The notes under the pieces were generated by a model. The model worked only from the letters and a program-made list of their open reading frames with translations, had not been told where the DNA came from and did no database searches. This document shows positions 35,626 to 45,353 of a stretch of DNA of 64,000 nucleotides, piece after piece. The number at the start of each line of letters is the position of its first letter. The stretch's first letter is position 1. The stretch comes from Limnovirga sp038203525. Lineage in GTDB: Bacteria > Bacteroidota > Bacteroidia > Chitinophagales > Chitinophagaceae. The stretch covers positions 1 through 64,000 of the forward strand of contig JBBRDW010000005.1 of NCBI GenBank assembly GCA_038203525.1, written 5' to 3'. The position numbers and the translations under genes were made by a program.

Positions 35626-36282
35626 ATGGCGCTGGATAAATACGGTATTGCGAAACGGATAGCGCAGGAACTGAAAGACGGGATGTATGTAAATCTCGGC
35701 ATAGGTATTCCAACACTAGTGGCGAATTTTATTCCGGAAGGGATGACTGTGATATTGCAAAGCGAGAATGGCATACTTGGAACGGGGCCATATCCTGCCG
35801 AAGACGATATTGAGGCAGATCTAATTAACGCGGGTAAGGAAACGGTTACTATAATGGATGGGGGTGTATTTTTTGACAGTGCAGAAAGTTTTGGGATGAT
35901 AAGAGCGGGTAAGATTGACCTTACTGTGCTTGGTGCAATGGAAGTGAGTGATAAGGGGGATATTGCAAACTGGAAAATTCCGGGGAAAATGGTAAAAGGA
36001 ATGGGAGGAGCCATGGACCTTGTGGCAAGTGCAAAAAATATTATTGTCGCTATGCAGCACACAAACCCGAAAGGTGAGAGCAAATTACTTTCATCCTGCA
36101 CACTGCCACTTACAGGGGTTCAATGCGTAAAAAGGGTGGTTACAGAACTGGCAGTGATGGATATTACAGCAGATGGTTTTGTTTTAAAAGAAAGGGCCCC
36201 AGGTGTAAGTATTGAAGAAATAAAAAATAAAACAACTGGCCGCCTGAAAGTGCCTGATATTGTTCCCGAAATGATGCTCTAA
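35626..36282 (+). CDS. scoB: 3-oxoacid CoA-transferase subunit B
   Basis: A 218-residue subunit of a succinyl-CoA:3-ketoacid-type CoA transferase, moving CoA between acyl groups in ketone-body or leucine catabolism. The segment MYVNLGIGIPTLVANFIPEGM is near residue 20, the catalytic glutamate in QSENGILGTGPYP near 47, and GGAMDLVASAKNIIVAMQHTNPKGESK near 127. Length is normal for subunit B. Subunit A usually lies immediately upstream; here the upstream gene is unrelated, so A must be elsewhere in the genome. Confidence 0.93.
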   Translation: MALDKYGIAKRIAQELKDGMYVNLGIGIPTLVANFIPEGMTVILQSENGILGTGPYPAEDDIEADLINAGKETVTIMDGGVFFDSAESFGMIRAGKIDLTVLGAMEVSDKGDIANWKIPGKMVKGMGGAMDLVASAKNIIVAMQHTNPKGESKLLSSCTLPLTGVQCVKRVVTELAVMDITADGFVLKERAPGVSIEEIKNKTTGRLKVPDIVPEMML

Positions 36283-36348
36283 ACGGGTCTCCCCGAACAA
36301 CTTATTTTCTTTTATTTCGTTACTGTTTAGTCTAATATCAATCTTATA

Positions 36349-39180
36349 TTGAAAGCTGTTTATTCTTATAATTTTGTTTTATGGGTTTTGCTATTGACTG
36401 CACCATGTATTTCTGCTTTTGCACAACCTAAGGCAGACTTTACTTCGTCGGTAACGGAAGGCTGCAGCCCTTTATCTGTTCAGTTTACTGATATTTCAAC
36501 AGGCTCACCAACAAGTTGGTTATGGAAATTCGGCACTGGCAAAACTTCAGTTTTACAAAATCCTTTCGTAATTTTTGATACGGCTGGAATATTTACCGTT
36601 ACATTAACTGTTAGCAATGGTCCTGACACAGACGTAATAATTAAGGTTGCTTACATAATTGCAGACACGATTCCAAAAGTTCGGTTTAATTTTTTGCCAA
36701 TTTCAGGGTGCGTACCATTGAATGTAAATTTTACAGATAGCAGCAGCGCAGGTTCCGGTAGCTTAACAAAATGGTTTTGGGATTTTGGGGATGGTTATAC
36801 TGCTGATAGTACCAATGCCAGTGTAAACCACACGTACACCACCACCGGAACTTTTAAAGTTAAACTTACTGTAGAGAACAGTAACGGCTGCAGAGATTCG
36901 TTAATATTAGACAGCACTATACACACCGGAACAAAGCCGGTTCCTTTTTTTACTGCAAATCCTACGAGTGATTGCGCGAAAAATCCATTTAATTTTACAA
37001 ACCTTACTACCGGTACAGTTACGTCATGGCAATGGGCTTTCGGCGATGGAGATACCAGTTCAAGGAAAAATCCAAGTCATTTCTACACTGATTCGGGTAA
37101 AATGACGATAAAACTATTTGCGATAAACAATGGTTGTGTTGACTCATTTATTCGGTATGATTATGTTTATGTGAAACCTCCCTATGTGAAAATCAGGTAT
37201 AGTTTTGCGTGCAATATTCCTTACACCCGCAGCTTTCAGGCAAAATACGTAGGTGTAAGCAGTTTTTACTGGGATTTTGGCGATGGAACAATAGATTCTG
37301 TGAGTACCTCACCCGTTTATACATACAAAGATACCGGCACTTACATTGTAAAGCTATTTTCGTTCGGACCAGAATGTAATTTCAGAGATACCGCGCTCGT
37401 ATATGTTATTGACGAAAAGCCCGTGATTAATTTTAGCGCTCAAAAAACTCAAATTTGTAAGAACGATACCGTTCATTTTAATGTTACCGGGCTTAACTTG
37501 AACTATATTAAAGCATTTGCATGTGATTATGGTGATGGAAATGTGAGCAGTTTTAACCCATCCCCTAATTCCCGGCATGTGTACAATAAAACAGGCACCT
37601 ATTACCCCACAATTATTACACTGGATATACAAGGTTGTTACGATACATTTCCAGCGCCATTTAAAATAGAAATTTATGGGCCAACTGCGGGCTTTGCAAA
37701 CAACAGTGCTGTTTGCGTAAACAACTCTACAGGTTTTACGGATTTATCTTCTACAGATGGTGTTCATACCTTGGTCAACTGGCTTTGGGATTATGGCGAT
37801 GGCACTGTGGAAAGCCTTACCGCGCCTGGTTTTCAACATACTTATAATAAAACTGGTACGTATAACGTAAAACTAAAAGTATCAGATTCAAATGGGTGTG
37901 AAGATAGTATAACGAACGCCAGTACTTTGGCCGTTGTAAATAAACCTCAAACTGATTTTACAATGTCCGACACATTAATCTGTTTTGGAAATCAGCTTTT
38001 CTTTTCAGATATTTCAGCCGGCCAAATACTTGGTCGTGAATGGTTTTTTGGCGATAGTGATACTTCTACCCAAATGATTGCAACGCATACTTATAAGACT
38101 GCCGGTAGTTTTAATATTATGCTTGTAACAGGCAACCAGTCCGGCTGTTCAGATTCTTTAACTAAGACGGTTAAAGTATTGCCGTTACCGGTTGTTAATG
38201 CCGGTAACGATTCTGTAATATGTGCAGGGCAGTCAATAGTTTTACAACCTTCTGGGGCAGTCAATTATACTTGGTCATTTCAATCATCACTAAGTTGCAC
38301 CAATTGCACTAACCCATCGGCAACACCCCAAAACAATACTAACTACAGCGTTACGGGTTCAGATATCTATGGCTGTAAGTCATCCGACTCTTTGTTTGTA
38401 ACGGTAAAACAACTTTTTACAGTTTCGCTTTCAAAACCTTTAGATACTGTATGTGTTGGCAGTTCTACTCCACTAATGGCGATTGGCGCAGAACTTTACA
38501 ACTGGCAGCCGCCAACTGGCTTAAGCAATGCTAATGTTGCAAATCCTATTGCAACACCTTTAGCCACTACTACCTATACCGTTACCGGCAACGATAGTAA
38601 AAATTGCTTTACCAGCTCAGCAGCGGTTACTGTCCTTGTGTCACCCTACCCTGTTTTTAATATTATTGACAGCAGCGTTACTCTTTCTGGTGGAACAAGT
38701 TTTCTAATTCGTGTAAACAACTCGGTTGATATTGTCAAGTGGCAATGGTCGCCACCAACAGATTTATCCTGTGTAACTTGTCCGCAGCCAGTTGCAAAAG
38801 CAAATAAAATTGTTCAGTACACAGCCATTGCAACAAACGCTTTGGGCTGTAGTGTAAGCGATAAAATAATAATAAGAGGTTTATGTAACAGCGAAGTAAT
38901 ATATATTCCAAATACTTTTTCTCCAAATGGCGATAATGTAAACGATCGTTTTTATCCACGAGGCTCAGGGCTTTACCTTGTAAAATCAATGCGCATTTTT
39001 AACCGTCTGGGTCAGATTGTTTTTGAGAAAATAAATTTTGCCGCAGACGTAGCAAGCGAGGGCTGGAATGGCACCTACCGGTCAAAAAAGCTACCGCAGG
39101 ATGTATATATTTATTTTATTGAAGTGATTTGCAACGATGGAAAATTATTTACTATAAAAGGAGATATTACCCTGCTTTAA
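36349..39180 (+). CDS. PKD-repeat surface protein with gliding-motility-type (T9SS type B) C-terminus
   Basis: A 943-residue secreted, probably cell-surface protein. A signal peptide (to about residue 25, AFAQ) is followed by about seven PKD-like beta domains marked by WxxGDG-type motifs (WFWDFGDGYT, WQWAFGDGDT, FYWDFGDGTI, WLWDYGDGTV and relatives), each ending in a YTYKDTGTY-type strand. The C-terminal 90 residues (IPNTFSPNGDNVNDRF, MRIFNRLGQIVFEK, WNGTYRSKKLPQDVYIYFIE) form the gliding-motility-associated sorting domain. The start is TTG: no in-frame ATG occurs before the signal peptide, and the first internal ATG is far downstream. Likely an adhesin. Confidence 0.9.
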   Translation: MKAVYSYNFVLWVLLLTAPCISAFAQPKADFTSSVTEGCSPLSVQFTDISTGSPTSWLWKFGTGKTSVLQNPFVIFDTAGIFTVTLTVSNGPDTDVIIKVAYIIADTIPKVRFNFLPISGCVPLNVNFTDSSSAGSGSLTKWFWDFGDGYTADSTNASVNHTYTTTGTFKVKLTVENSNGCRDSLILDSTIHTGTKPVPFFTANPTSDCAKNPFNFTNLTTGTVTSWQWAFGDGDTSSRKNPSHFYTDSGKMTIKLFAINNGCVDSFIRYDYVYVKPPYVKIRYSFACNIPYTRSFQAKYVGVSSFYWDFGDGTIDSVSTSPVYTYKDTGTYIVKLFSFGPECNFRDTALVYVIDEKPVINFSAQKTQICKNDTVHFNVTGLNLNYIKAFACDYGDGNVSSFNPSPNSRHVYNKTGTYYPTIITLDIQGCYDTFPAPFKIEIYGPTAGFANNSAVCVNNSTGFTDLSSTDGVHTLVNWLWDYGDGTVESLTAPGFQHTYNKTGTYNVKLKVSDSNGCEDSITNASTLAVVNKPQTDFTMSDTLICFGNQLFFSDISAGQILGREWFFGDSDTSTQMIATHTYKTAGSFNIMLVTGNQSGCSDSLTKTVKVLPLPVVNAGNDSVICAGQSIVLQPSGAVNYTWSFQSSLSCTNCTNPSATPQNNTNYSVTGSDIYGCKSSDSLFVTVKQLFTVSLSKPLDTVCVGSSTPLMAIGAELYNWQPPTGLSNANVANPIATPLATTTYTVTGNDSKNCFTSSAAVTVLVSPYPVFNIIDSSVTLSGGTSFLIRVNNSVDIVKWQWSPPTDLSCVTCPQPVAKANKIVQYTAIATNALGCSVSDKIIIRGLCNSEVIYIPNTFSPNGDNVNDRFYPRGSGLYLVKSMRIFNRLGQIVFEKINFAADVASEGWNGTYRSKKLPQDVYIYFIEVICNDGKLFTIKGDITLL

Positions 39181-39229
39181 GTATAATACCGGCAAACAGT
39201 TTCTTAGGTAATAATTCGTCCTCATTTGC

Positions 39230-39320
39230 CGCTGATTTTTCTAGCCGGGCATTTGTGTTTTATGGCACAACAGACGATGCTATCACAGCTAAAGGTTATA
39301 ACCCAATTCAAAAAAATCAA
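39230..39320. repeat. Collapsed inverted-repeat element lacking cores and loop
   Basis: The outer part of a left arm (TTTTTCTAGCCGGGCATTTG) runs straight into the outer part of a right arm (GCACAACAGACGATGC, then CCAATTCAAAAAAAT). Both core sequences and the loop are missing. It lies in the 329-nt gap before the TPR gene; the remaining ~180 nt hold nothing I can name. Confidence 0.55.
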
Positions 39321-39509
39321 TAAAAGAAAGATCACAACGGAAAGGTAAAACACTAAAGCTTTCCATGTTAAAAAAATGTAGCAAAGTTTATCCACAAATA
39401 ATGGAACAGTCTTTGCTTTGCTGGCACTGGTTGTTACCTTTAGGGCGATTTTGCGTTTTATTAAGAAAGTGGGTATACTATATTAAAAAAACAGCCGTTG
39501 AAACCAGTT

Positions 39510-42500
39510 ATGAATTTATATTTAAAAAAGCTCAGCATACTATTCCTTGCTGTTTTTAGTGCAACTGCAGTACAGGCTCAGTTTACCAAAGCAAATGACG
39601 ACCCCGATGCTGATTTTAAACTTGCCAAAGAGCTTTATCAGAAAGAACAGTTCAGCCTCGCTTATCCATTGTTTAAAATGCTGTATGCAGAGAATAAAAC
39701 CAACAGCAGCATTCCGGTAACTATTCAAACCGAATCGAAATACTATTCTATCGTTTGCGGACTTGAGCTGCAGGATCAAACAGCAGAAACAGCAGCGATG
39801 GAATTTATTGCGTTGGAACATAACGAGCCAAGAACAGAGATGATGAGTTATCATCTGGGGGAATACTATTATACTAAAAAGAATTTTATTGATGCACTTA
39901 CTTATTTTCAAAATACCAATTACGATAATCTGAGCAACAGTGAGATTGCATCTATGAAATTTCACGAGGCATATGCCTATTTTACCATGCAGCGTTTTAA
40001 CGAAGCGAAACCCCTGTTCAATGCAATCCGCCAGATACCTGCTGACCCTAATTATGTAGATGCCAATTATTACTACGGCTTTATTGTATTTGGTGAAAAA
40101 AATTATAAAGAAGCGCTAAGTAGTTTTAAGATCACCGAAAACAAGCCCGCTTACCAGGGTATTGTTCCGTATTACATAACAGAAATTTATTATTACAGCG
40201 GCGACAAAGAAAAAGCACTCGATTATGGTGAAAAAGCATTGCAGAAAGGTGGGCAATTCTACGACCTGCAGATGCACCAAATTGTAGGGCATATTTATTT
40301 TGAGAAAAAGAATTTTGAAAAAGCGCTTCCGCATATTGAACAATACGTTACAAAAACACAAAAAGTAAACAGGGAAGATCTTTATGAGCTTGCATTTTGT
40401 TATTACTATACAAAGCAATACCGTAAAGCGGTTGACGGCTTTAAGGAACTTGGCGGCAAGCAAGATTCGCTTGCACAAAACAGCATGTATCTTTTAGCAG
40501 ATTCTTATTTAAAGATCGGCCAGAAACCAAGTGCAAGAAGCGCTTTCCTTTTCTGCGCTTTAAACAGCAGTAACAAAACACAGAAAGAAATATCGAAATT
40601 TAATTTTGGTAAATTGTCATACGAGCTGGGCTATACAGATGTTGCACTAAACGAATTAAAAGATTTTATAGCAGCTTATCCTAAAAGCGAATATGCCGAT
40701 GAAGCAAAAGATCTACTCGTTAATGTACTTGCCAATACCAATAATTACAAAGAAGCTTTGAGCCTGGTTGGCAATATGCGTGTAAGGGCAGAATCTGTAA
40801 AAAGGGTTTATCCAAAAATCTTATATGGCCGGGCAGTTGAATTGGTAAATGACCAACAAATAGTGCAGGCTGAAGCTTTACTGAATGAAATTTTTGAATC
40901 TGACTATAATTTTGCGCAATTGCCCTTTGCCAATTTCTGGAAAGGTGAAATTGCATTTAGAATAAACCAGTTTGATTCCGCTATTTACTACCTGGGCAAC
41001 TATATGAAAACGCCGGTTGTTTATGGAGAAGTTAACCCCACAAATGCCAGGTATAGCCTGGGTTATAGCTTTATGCGCCAGGAAGATTATACTGATGCGC
41101 TTAAATATTTTGAACAAATTACCACTTCTGTTACCGCTGCCTCAAAACCTATTGAACAGGACGCCTACAGCCGCAGTGCCGACTGTTATTTTATGCAGAA
41201 GAAATTCAGCAAGGCTTTGCAGATGTATGATAATATTATCAATAACAATCTTCAGGGAGCCGACTATGCATTATACCAAAAAGCAGTTATAGCAGGTGCA
41301 TCCAGCCAGTATGCACAAAAGGTCGCGTTGTTACAGTCAATAGCAATGCGATTTCCATCATCTGCAATGGTGCCAGACGCAAATATGGAGATAGCCAATA
41401 CTTACCTTGCAAACGACCAGTACGAGGCAGCAATTGCGCCATTAAACGCAGTACTGAAAAATAAAAATGCAGAATCGCTTAAACCTCAGGCTTACTTAAA
41501 ATTGGGGATTGCCTATTTTAATCAAAATAATAACAATGAAGCACTCAATAATTTTAAACAGCTCATCTCAACTTATCCCAACTCAGAGGAAAGCGACGAA
41601 GCAGTTGATTATGTACGCAACATATTTATAGAGAACCAGCGCCCGGCCGAGTTTGTAACATTCATGCGACAGAACGGCAAGATTATTAGTTACTCCGAAG
41701 AAGACTCGCTTACTTATGTATCTGCAAGCATTCCTTATAACAATAAATCGTATGATGCAGCACTGAAAAGTTTTACAGATTACTTGCAGAAATTTCCTGA
41801 TGGCAAGTATGCCGTTGACGCTAATTACCAGGTTGCAGATATTTACAATGGCAAAAAAGATTTTACCAACGCATTAAAATACTTTGCAGCAGTTGCTAAC
41901 AGGGCTCCAAATAAGTTTGCCGAAATAAGTGTACTGCAGGCTGCACGCATATGCTATTTTGAGTTGAAAGATTATACCCAAGCCGAGCAATATTTTCTAC
42001 AGTTAAAAACTTTGGCGGTTTCCGCAGAGAATAAATTAGAAGCGATGCGCGGCCTGCTGCGTTGCCAGTTTAAATTATCGCAATGGGCGGATGGTGTTAC
42101 CAATGCACAAGACCTGCTGCAACAGAAAGGTGTTGCTACTGATGATAAAATGATGGCCAATATGGTTATCGCAAAAAGCTATCAATACAACAACCTGTTA
42201 TTTGAAGCAGCGGCCGCTTACAAGCAGGTTGTAGAGCTTGGCAAATCGGAATATGCGGCAGAGGCACGATACCGTATTGCTGAAATTTTATCGCTGCAAA
42301 ACAAATTACCCGAAGCGGAAAAAGCTGCTTTTGAAGTAATCAATAAAGCCGGCTCTTACGATTACTGGATAACCAAAGCTTACATATTGCTGGGCGATAT
42401 TTATTTTAAAGAAAAAGATTATTTTAATTCTGAAGCAACATTGAAGAGCGTGGTCGAAAATGCTACCCTGCCTGACTTACAGCGGGAAGCGCAAAATAAA

Positions 42501-42551
42501 TTAAATACGGTTACAGACGAGCGGGTTAAAAACAGCAAGGTTAGCCAGTAG
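39510..42551 (+). CDS. Large exported tetratricopeptide-repeat protein
   Basis: A 1,013-residue helical-repeat protein. A signal peptide (to about residue 24, AVQAQ) is followed by TPR or Sel-like repeats over almost the whole length (for example EMMSYHLGEYYYTKKNFIDALTYF, YELAFCYYYTKQYRKAVDGF, YLLGDIYFKEKDYFNSEATL forms at regular ~34-residue steps). It probably sits in the periplasm as a scaffold. I start at ATG 39510; the frame could extend to a TTG at 39498. The next gene encodes an outer-membrane barrel; TPR/barrel pairs of this sort recur in Bacteroidota, but the function is unknown to me. Confidence 0.88.
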   Translation: MNLYLKKLSILFLAVFSATAVQAQFTKANDDPDADFKLAKELYQKEQFSLAYPLFKMLYAENKTNSSIPVTIQTESKYYSIVCGLELQDQTAETAAMEFIALEHNEPRTEMMSYHLGEYYYTKKNFIDALTYFQNTNYDNLSNSEIASMKFHEAYAYFTMQRFNEAKPLFNAIRQIPADPNYVDANYYYGFIVFGEKNYKEALSSFKITENKPAYQGIVPYYITEIYYYSGDKEKALDYGEKALQKGGQFYDLQMHQIVGHIYFEKKNFEKALPHIEQYVTKTQKVNREDLYELAFCYYYTKQYRKAVDGFKELGGKQDSLAQNSMYLLADSYLKIGQKPSARSAFLFCALNSSNKTQKEISKFNFGKLSYELGYTDVALNELKDFIAAYPKSEYADEAKDLLVNVLANTNNYKEALSLVGNMRVRAESVKRVYPKILYGRAVELVNDQQIVQAEALLNEIFESDYNFAQLPFANFWKGEIAFRINQFDSAIYYLGNYMKTPVVYGEVNPTNARYSLGYSFMRQEDYTDALKYFEQITTSVTAASKPIEQDAYSRSADCYFMQKKFSKALQMYDNIINNNLQGADYALYQKAVIAGASSQYAQKVALLQSIAMRFPSSAMVPDANMEIANTYLANDQYEAAIAPLNAVLKNKNAESLKPQAYLKLGIAYFNQNNNNEALNNFKQLISTYPNSEESDEAVDYVRNIFIENQRPAEFVTFMRQNGKIISYSEEDSLTYVSASIPYNNKSYDAALKSFTDYLQKFPDGKYAVDANYQVADIYNGKKDFTNALKYFAAVANRAPNKFAEISVLQAARICYFELKDYTQAEQYFLQLKTLAVSAENKLEAMRGLLRCQFKLSQWADGVTNAQDLLQQKGVATDDKMMANMVIAKSYQYNNLLFEAAAAYKQVVELGKSEYAAEARYRIAEILSLQNKLPEAEKAAFEVINKAGSYDYWITKAYILLGDIYFKEKDYFNSEATLKSVVENATLPDLQREAQNKLNTVTDERVKNSKVSQ

Positions 42552-42622
42552 AAAAGTCAGGGAGTCAAAAGGCAGAAAATAAATGAATGAAACAAGTAAT
42601 GAAGCATATTATTTAAACAACA

Positions 42623-42854
42623 ATTTTGGTACTAAGCTGCATTACTACTATTAAGCTTCGTTGTGTCACTCACTTGTACTTTTAGGAAGTTAAGCAGCAA
42701 GTTCACGAGTTGCAGTGTTCTAAAGTTATACCGGCATCGCCACCTAGAAACCCATGAACTTTGGAACTTGTGAGTTGATGAAATTTATTCTTAAGTACAA
42801 GAGTGCGACGCAAGGAACGATGAAAAAAGAATTAAAAGCCGGGTTCAAAAAAAA
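42623..42854. repeat. Intergenic inverted-repeat element (variant left arm, consensus right arm)
   Basis: The left arm 42623-42679 ends GTTGTGTCACTCACTTGTAC, identical to the variant at 16470. Right arm 42795-42854: GTACAAGAGTGCGACGCAAG, GAACGATG, then GCCGGGTTCAAAAAAAA. The loop of 115 nt contains short related pieces (AGTTCACGAGTTG, AACTTGTGAGTTG). It ends 28 nt before the barrel gene. Confidence 0.88.
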
Positions 42855-42881
42855 TACCCGGCACAGCGAAAAATAAAAGGA

Positions 42882-44600
42882 ATGAAAAGAACCATTATTA
42901 TAGCATTGTTTTTTACGCTGGCTTTAAATGTTTTTGCACAAAAAAACAAAAAGGCTAAACCGGTTGATAAAAAGCAAACGGAACAGATCCAAGTAAAAAA
43001 AGACACACTGCCACAGCGGACCGTTACCGTTACGTCTGCGTTTCAGCCTTCGTTAAAACCCACTACAAAAGTAAATTTCAGCGCCGCTTCGCCGGCACCG
43101 GATACAGCAAGAAATGTACTTCCGTACGATGTGCCGGCTCAAAATATTGACTTCAGTTATCAGTCGCCTGCGCTTAAACCGTTGGCACAAATTATTGATA
43201 CCGTAGTGCATTGGGAGAACAGAGGTTTTATAAAAGCTGGTTACGGAAATTATACAACACCTTTTTTACAGGCGGGCGTATCGCTGGGCGATGGTGTTAA
43301 ATCTGTAGTGAATATAAATGGCAAATACACATCTTCAAAAAGTAGTGTGCCGTTTCAGCAATTTAGCAAACTTAACTTAGATGGCATTGGAATTTTTAAC
43401 AGTGCCAATAACAAAAATGAATGGACAGGCAAGTTACTCTACGACAATAATACCCAGTATCAGTATGGCTTTCTGCCCGATACGCTGCAATTTATTAAAG
43501 ACGATCTTCGGCAACGTTTCACCACATTCGGTGGTGGCGTATCAATAAGAAATAAAACCCAGAATGCGGCGGGTATCAGTTACAATCCCGGTATTGCCCT
43601 AACCATGTTTCAGGATAATCATGGCAGCACAGAAAGTAATTTTATTATCAATGCGCCCATGTCAAAATCTTTTGGAAAAATATTTGCATTCAACTTCGGG
43701 CTCAATGCTGATATAACTACCTATAAGAGCGATAGTGCCGGCACTCTTAACAACAATATTTATGCGCTTACGCCGGCCATACAATTTAAGACACCCAACT
43801 TTAAAGTGGTGGCAGGTGTATCTCCAACATGGGATAATGATGTTTTTTCTTTTCTGCCAAACATAACCGCCGAAGCTAAAATTACCAACGAAAAATTTAT
43901 ACTACAAGCTGGCTGGACGGGATACTTTATCAAGACAACTTACCAATACCTGGCTTCGCTTAATCCGTGGCTGCAGCAGCCCAAATTTTTGCTCAATAAC
44001 AGGATCAAGGAACAATATGCCGGATTCAAAGGATCGGCAGGTTCACATGTTACATACGATGCAAGGGTTAGTTATTTGCAGTTCAGCAACCAGCCTTTAT
44101 TTGTAAATGATACGGTTACCGGCAAGTCGTTCCAGGTAATAAACGAGTCTGAAATGAAAGCCATCCGCATACACGGCGAGGTAGGTTATACCATGCAGGA
44201 GAAAATTTCGCTGCTCGCAGGCTTAACATTTAACCAGTACAGTAATCTCAAGAATAACGAAAAAGCCTGGGGTCTTTTGCCCTTAGAAGTGAATGCTTCG
44301 CTTCGCTGGCAGGTAATGAAAGACTTTCTGGTAAAAAGCGATTTTTATTTTTGGGACGGACCGCAATACCGCAACAAAAACTTACAGAGTCAAAAGCTGC
44401 AACCCGCAGCAGACCTTAATCTTGGGGTAGAGTTTACAATAGTACCCAATCTTAATGCATGGGTACAAATGAATAATTTATTCAATAATAAATACGAACG
44501 CTGGAACCAGTATCCTGTGCTTGGCTTTAACGTTCTTGCCGGTGTTGTGTATTCTTTTGGAGATATAAAAACAAAGCTGAAGACATTGAGCAATCAATAA
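42882..44600 (+). CDS. Outer-membrane beta-barrel protein, TonB-receptor-like
   Basis: A 572-residue protein with a signal peptide (to about residue 20, VFAQ) and a lysine-rich, probably flexible stretch (residues about 21-50). The rest has the alternating aromatic/polar pattern of barrel strands, such as FIKAGYGNYTTPFLQAGVSL and LKNNEKAWGLLPLEVNASLRW. The final strands (LGFNVLAGVVYSFGDIKTK) resemble the C-terminus of TonB-dependent receptors, but a recognisable plug domain is missing. It follows the TPR gene and may work with it. Role unknown. Confidence 0.8.
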   Translation: MKRTIIIALFFTLALNVFAQKNKKAKPVDKKQTEQIQVKKDTLPQRTVTVTSAFQPSLKPTTKVNFSAASPAPDTARNVLPYDVPAQNIDFSYQSPALKPLAQIIDTVVHWENRGFIKAGYGNYTTPFLQAGVSLGDGVKSVVNINGKYTSSKSSVPFQQFSKLNLDGIGIFNSANNKNEWTGKLLYDNNTQYQYGFLPDTLQFIKDDLRQRFTTFGGGVSIRNKTQNAAGISYNPGIALTMFQDNHGSTESNFIINAPMSKSFGKIFAFNFGLNADITTYKSDSAGTLNNNIYALTPAIQFKTPNFKVVAGVSPTWDNDVFSFLPNITAEAKITNEKFILQAGWTGYFIKTTYQYLASLNPWLQQPKFLLNNRIKEQYAGFKGSAGSHVTYDARVSYLQFSNQPLFVNDTVTGKSFQVINESEMKAIRIHGEVGYTMQEKISLLAGLTFNQYSNLKNNEKAWGLLPLEVNASLRWQVMKDFLVKSDFYFWDGPQYRNKNLQSQKLQPAADLNLGVEFTIVPNLNAWVQMNNLFNNKYERWNQYPVLGFNVLAGVVYSFGDIKTKLKTLSNQ

Positions 44601-44631
44601 CGCGCCGTGAACTATCATTTATGAACAAGTG

Positions 44632-44688
44632 ATTTTTTTACCCAGCATCAGTTCATTTTTCACCGTTCCTTGCGTCGCACTCTTGTAC
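44632..44688 (+). repeat. Single left arm of the intergenic repeat family
   Basis: TTTTTTTACCCAGC, CACCGTTC, then TTGCGTCGCACTCTTGTAC. No right arm occurs before the next gene (75 nt on); the next right arm is at 47036. Confidence 0.82.
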
Positions 44689-44763
44689 AGCATATCTTTG
44701 ATGAAATGAACTGGATGGATTTAATAGCTGTAGCCTCTATAAGCAAAGTTTCAAATACAATTC

Positions 44764-45327
44764 ATGCATCAACACCTGATAAAATATTTTTCGCTGTATA
44801 AAAACCTATCCTTGCCGGGCATAGGTTCTTTCGAAACTTCGTTTCACCCCCCCGAGCTTGATTTTGCAAACAAAATATTAAAGGCACCTGCTTACGACAT
44901 CCAATACAGCAATGCTGAACCCGATACCAAAGCGCATTTTTATACCTATTTAGCCAAAGAAATGGGGCTTCAATACGAAGAAGCGGAACATCAGCTAAAA
45001 AAATTTACTGCGCAGCTAAAAGATAAACTCGATACAGGTGAGCCTGTAAATTTTTCCGGAATGGGCGTACTTACAAAAAAAGAAGACGCTTATTCATTTG
45101 ATGCTAATAACAGCCTAAACGATTTTTTTCCAGCAATTACGGCCGAACGCGTAATAAGGCAAAACGCAGAGCATAATGTAAGGGTTGGTGAAGATGACAG
45201 AACTTCCACTGAAATGCACCATCAACTGAATCAAACCATAGTAAAGGAAGAGCGTTGGTGGATTGCCGCTCTAGTGCTTGGGTTTATTGGTATAGCAGCA
45301 ATTGCCTATTATTATTACACGAAATAG
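44764..45327 (+). CDS. HU-CCDC81-like domain membrane protein
   Basis: A 187-residue protein. Residues about 5-130 resemble the bacterial HU-CCDC81 repeats: YFSLYKNLSLPGIGSFE, then KLDTGEPVNFSGMGVLTKKED, the two HU-like halves. A polar linker and one C-terminal transmembrane helix follow (WWIAALVLGFIGIAAIAYYYY, residues about 162-183), so the domain faces the cytoplasm or periplasm from the inner membrane. Homologues in Bacteroidota often carry a SPOR domain after the helix; this one stops at the helix. Proposed roles are DNA or peptidoglycan binding; unproven. Confidence 0.75.
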   Translation: MHQHLIKYFSLYKNLSLPGIGSFETSFHPPELDFANKILKAPAYDIQYSNAEPDTKAHFYTYLAKEMGLQYEEAEHQLKKFTAQLKDKLDTGEPVNFSGMGVLTKKEDAYSFDANNSLNDFFPAITAERVIRQNAEHNVRVGEDDRTSTEMHHQLNQTIVKEERWWIAALVLGFIGIAAIAYYYYTK

Positions 45328-45353
45328 CAACAACTAAACTTATTTAGAAAGAT

